A stretch of DNA of 6,067 nt, taken from an uncultured Deinococcales bacterium (lineage in GTDB: Bacteria; Deinococcota; Deinococci; Deinococcales; Trueperaceae). The notes under the pieces are model-generated. The model worked only from the letters and a program-made list of their open reading frames with translations. It had not been told where the DNA came from and did not search any database. A program made the translations under genes and the position numbers. Each line of letters starts with the position of its first letter. Position 1 is the first letter of the stretch. Below, piece after piece: positions 4,821 through 6,067 of the stretch. The stretch is from contig CALGZD010000048.1 of NCBI GenBank assembly GCA_937934635.1, positions 1 to 6,067 on the forward strand. The letters are read 5' to 3'.

Positions 4821-5915
4821 ATGGCTCAGGCCATCATTGACCTCAACAAATTAAAAAGAAATCTTGGAAGGTTGCAGCAACACCTGCAACCTTCTGTTCA
4901 ATTTATGGCTGTAGTCAAAGCCAATGCCTACGGTCACGGACTTGTCAAAATAAGTCAAGCTTTGGAAGCCGAAGGTGTGCAATGGTTTGCTGTTGCTACG
5001 CCTGAAGAAGCACTCACCCTTAGAGCAAATGGCATTAGTGGAAATATCCTTGTGCTGACACCTAGTCCACCCGAAAAGCTAGAAGATTTATTGCTACAAA
5101 ATATTAGCCTATCTGTGACTGACGAAATGAACGTACAGCAAGTAAATAAAGTAGCAAAAAGCTTAGGGCAAAAGGCAAAATTGCACCTTAAAGTTGATAC
5201 AGGCATGGGGCGACTCGGGCAACCATCAGGTGACTGTCTGCATACTGCCAAATTACTAGACACTAGCCAACACTGTGACTTTGAAGGCTTCTATACGCAC
5301 TTTGCCTGTGCAGATGAAGCAGATAGAAGTTATACAAACATGCAACTAGCCAGTTTTAGTGAAGCAGTCAACCTACTCCAAAAACACGACATACAAGCTC
5401 AGCTCACACACGCTGCAAATTCTGCTGCACTTGTCACACTACCTGAAAGCCATTTTGATATGGTTCGGGCAGGCATAGCGCTATACGGTTATCATGGTGA
5501 CAGCTATTGCGAAACATTTGAAGCTAAGCTTGAACCTATCTTGGAACTTCGTGCCCGAGTTACTTTTGTAAAACGCATCTCAGCAGGGCAAAGCATTTCT
5601 TATGGCGCTACTTGGACCGCTGATAAAGAAACTACCATTGCTAGTGTCCGCTTTGGTTACGGTGATGGTTACCCTAGAGTTTTAAGTAATCAAGGACAGG
5701 TTTGGGCTGTGGGAAAATTGCGACCTATCCGGGGACGGGTTTGCATGGATCAGTTTATGATTGACCTCGGCGATGATAGTATTACCGTTGGAGATGATGT
5801 AACGCTCCTTGGAAGTCATGGTCCTAATGCGGATGACTTAGCCCAACTTAGCAATACGATTTCTTATGAAATATTGACCCAACTTACAGATAGAGTTGAA
5901 CGAGTTTACTTATAA
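4821..5915 (+). CDS. alr: Alanine racemase
   Basis: Alanine racemase (EC 5.1.1.1), a cytoplasmic PLP enzyme that interconverts L- and D-alanine and so supplies D-alanine for peptidoglycan. At 364 residues it is full length. The N-terminal TIM barrel carries VVKANAYGHG with PLP lysine Lys33; Lys124 in KVDTGMGRLG matches the lysine that is carbamylated in the Geobacillus enzyme, and Arg131 follows. Arg216 in MVRAGIALYG would contact the PLP ring nitrogen. The C-terminal beta domain has the second catalytic base, Tyr261 in SYGATW, and Met309-Asp310 in VCMDQ. All key residues are present. The ATG at 4821 has only a distant SD-like AAAGG (15 nt away), so translation may depend on the upstream gene. 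A perfect 11-bp inverted repeat lies within codons 16-25. Confidence 0.97.
   Translation: MAQAIIDLNKLKRNLGRLQQHLQPSVQFMAVVKANAYGHGLVKISQALEAEGVQWFAVATPEEALTLRANGISGNILVLTPSPPEKLEDLLLQNISLSVTDEMNVQQVNKVAKSLGQKAKLHLKVDTGMGRLGQPSGDCLHTAKLLDTSQHCDFEGFYTHFACADEADRSYTNMQLASFSEAVNLLQKHDIQAQLTHAANSAALVTLPESHFDMVRAGIALYGYHGDSYCETFEAKLEPILELRARVTFVKRISAGQSISYGATWTADKETTIASVRFGYGDGYPRVLSNQGQVWAVGKLRPIRGRVCMDQFMIDLGDDSITVGDDVTLLGSHGPNADDLAQLSNTISYEILTQLTDRVERVYL
4867..4894. other. Perfect 11-bp hairpin within the start of alr
   Basis: GAAGGTTGCAG (4867-4877) and CTGCAACCTTC (4884-4894) are exact reverse complements around a 6-nt loop (CAACAC); two outer wobble pairs are possible. It lies 46 nt after the alr start codon and encodes residues around R-L-Q-Q-H-L-Q-P-S. 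No T-run follows, so it is not a standard terminator. Confidence 0.9.
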
Positions 5916-5948
5916 AGTAAGCATTCCTCCTTTAAATAGATTGAGTGG

Positions 5949-5976
5949 AAATACAGTACAAATACAGTACAAATAG
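5949..5976. repeat. 11-bp tandem repeat after alr
   Basis: AAATACAGTAC occurs at 5949-5959 and 5960-5970, followed by the start of a third copy (AAATAG). The rest of the 152-bp stretch to the window end shows no gene and no convincing terminator; AAGCATTCC occurs twice in it (5919 and 6014). Confidence 0.75.
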
Positions 5977-6067
5977 CTTGTTATGTTTATAGTCTAAAGA
6001 ACTGCTATTCCCGAAGCATTCCCAACACAATAATGTTTAGTTAGTGAATTTTCATAAAGCGGTGTTT

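Noticed and set aside
4955..5263. Minus-strand open frame within alr
   Set aside because: It is antisense to conserved alanine racemase sequence and has no family signature.
5916..5940. Intrinsic terminator after alr
   Set aside because: Only a 4-5 bp AAAG/CTTT pairing is present, with no GC-rich stem or T-run.
6039..6067. Possible 3' end of a convergent gene at the right edge
   Set aside because: On the minus strand only about 8 codons are open from the window edge to a TAA, too few to support a gene.

Overview
This is a roughly 40% GC (judged by eye) bacterial chromosomal window in which every recognisable gene lies on the + strand. It holds a block of type IV pilus minor-pilin genes, a small secreted protein of unknown function, and an alanine racemase gene. 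The organism is not certain. A very long (552-residue) PilX/GspK-like pilin reminiscent of Thermus ComZ, grouped with FimT-, PilV- and PilW-like prepilins, fits a low-GC relative of the Deinococcota. This is an inference from gene style only, and other diderm bacteria remain possible.

Layout. Bases 1-96 are the last 31 codons of a gene cut by the window edge; its tail looks like a transposase C-terminus. It is followed by a hairpin that may be its terminator. Next comes a gene-free stretch of about 475 bp that contains an 11-unit, exactly 16-bp tandem array (143-318), a second hairpin, a degenerate 13-bp triplet repeat and an 11-bp direct repeat spaced by 53 bp. Bases 572-3838 hold four prepilin-like genes. 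Genes 1-2 and 2-3 overlap by a few bases, which suggests translational coupling. Genes 3 and 4 are separated by an 87-bp gap carrying a second, unrelated 16-bp tandem repeat full of stop codons. Bases 3839-4112 form a promoter region with a perfect TATAAT box and a pair of imperfect 16-bp direct repeats. Bases 4113-4790 encode a Sec-exported protein of unknown function, followed 30 bp later by alr (4821-5915). The last 152 bp hold a short direct repeat and no gene I can support.

How the genes work together. The four pilins correspond by class to the GspH/I/J/K (FimT/PilV/PilW/PilX) set, which in known systems assembles as a priming and tip complex of a type IV pilus or pseudopilus. The first protein lacks the Glu at mature position 5, as GspK-type tip subunits do. 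No major pilin, ATPase or secretin is in the window. The downstream pair (exported protein plus alanine racemase) appears to be a separate transcription unit; Alr supplies D-alanine for peptidoglycan.

The most notable non-gene signals are: four copies of the palindromic octamer GCTCGAGC within 3.5 kb of AT-rich coding sequence, two of them in GC-rich patches of the tip-pilin gene that encode similar Ala-Arg-Ala-x-Pro stretches; an 11-bp perfect hairpin inside the first 25 codons of alr; and repeated use of short tandem repeats in the intergenic spaces.
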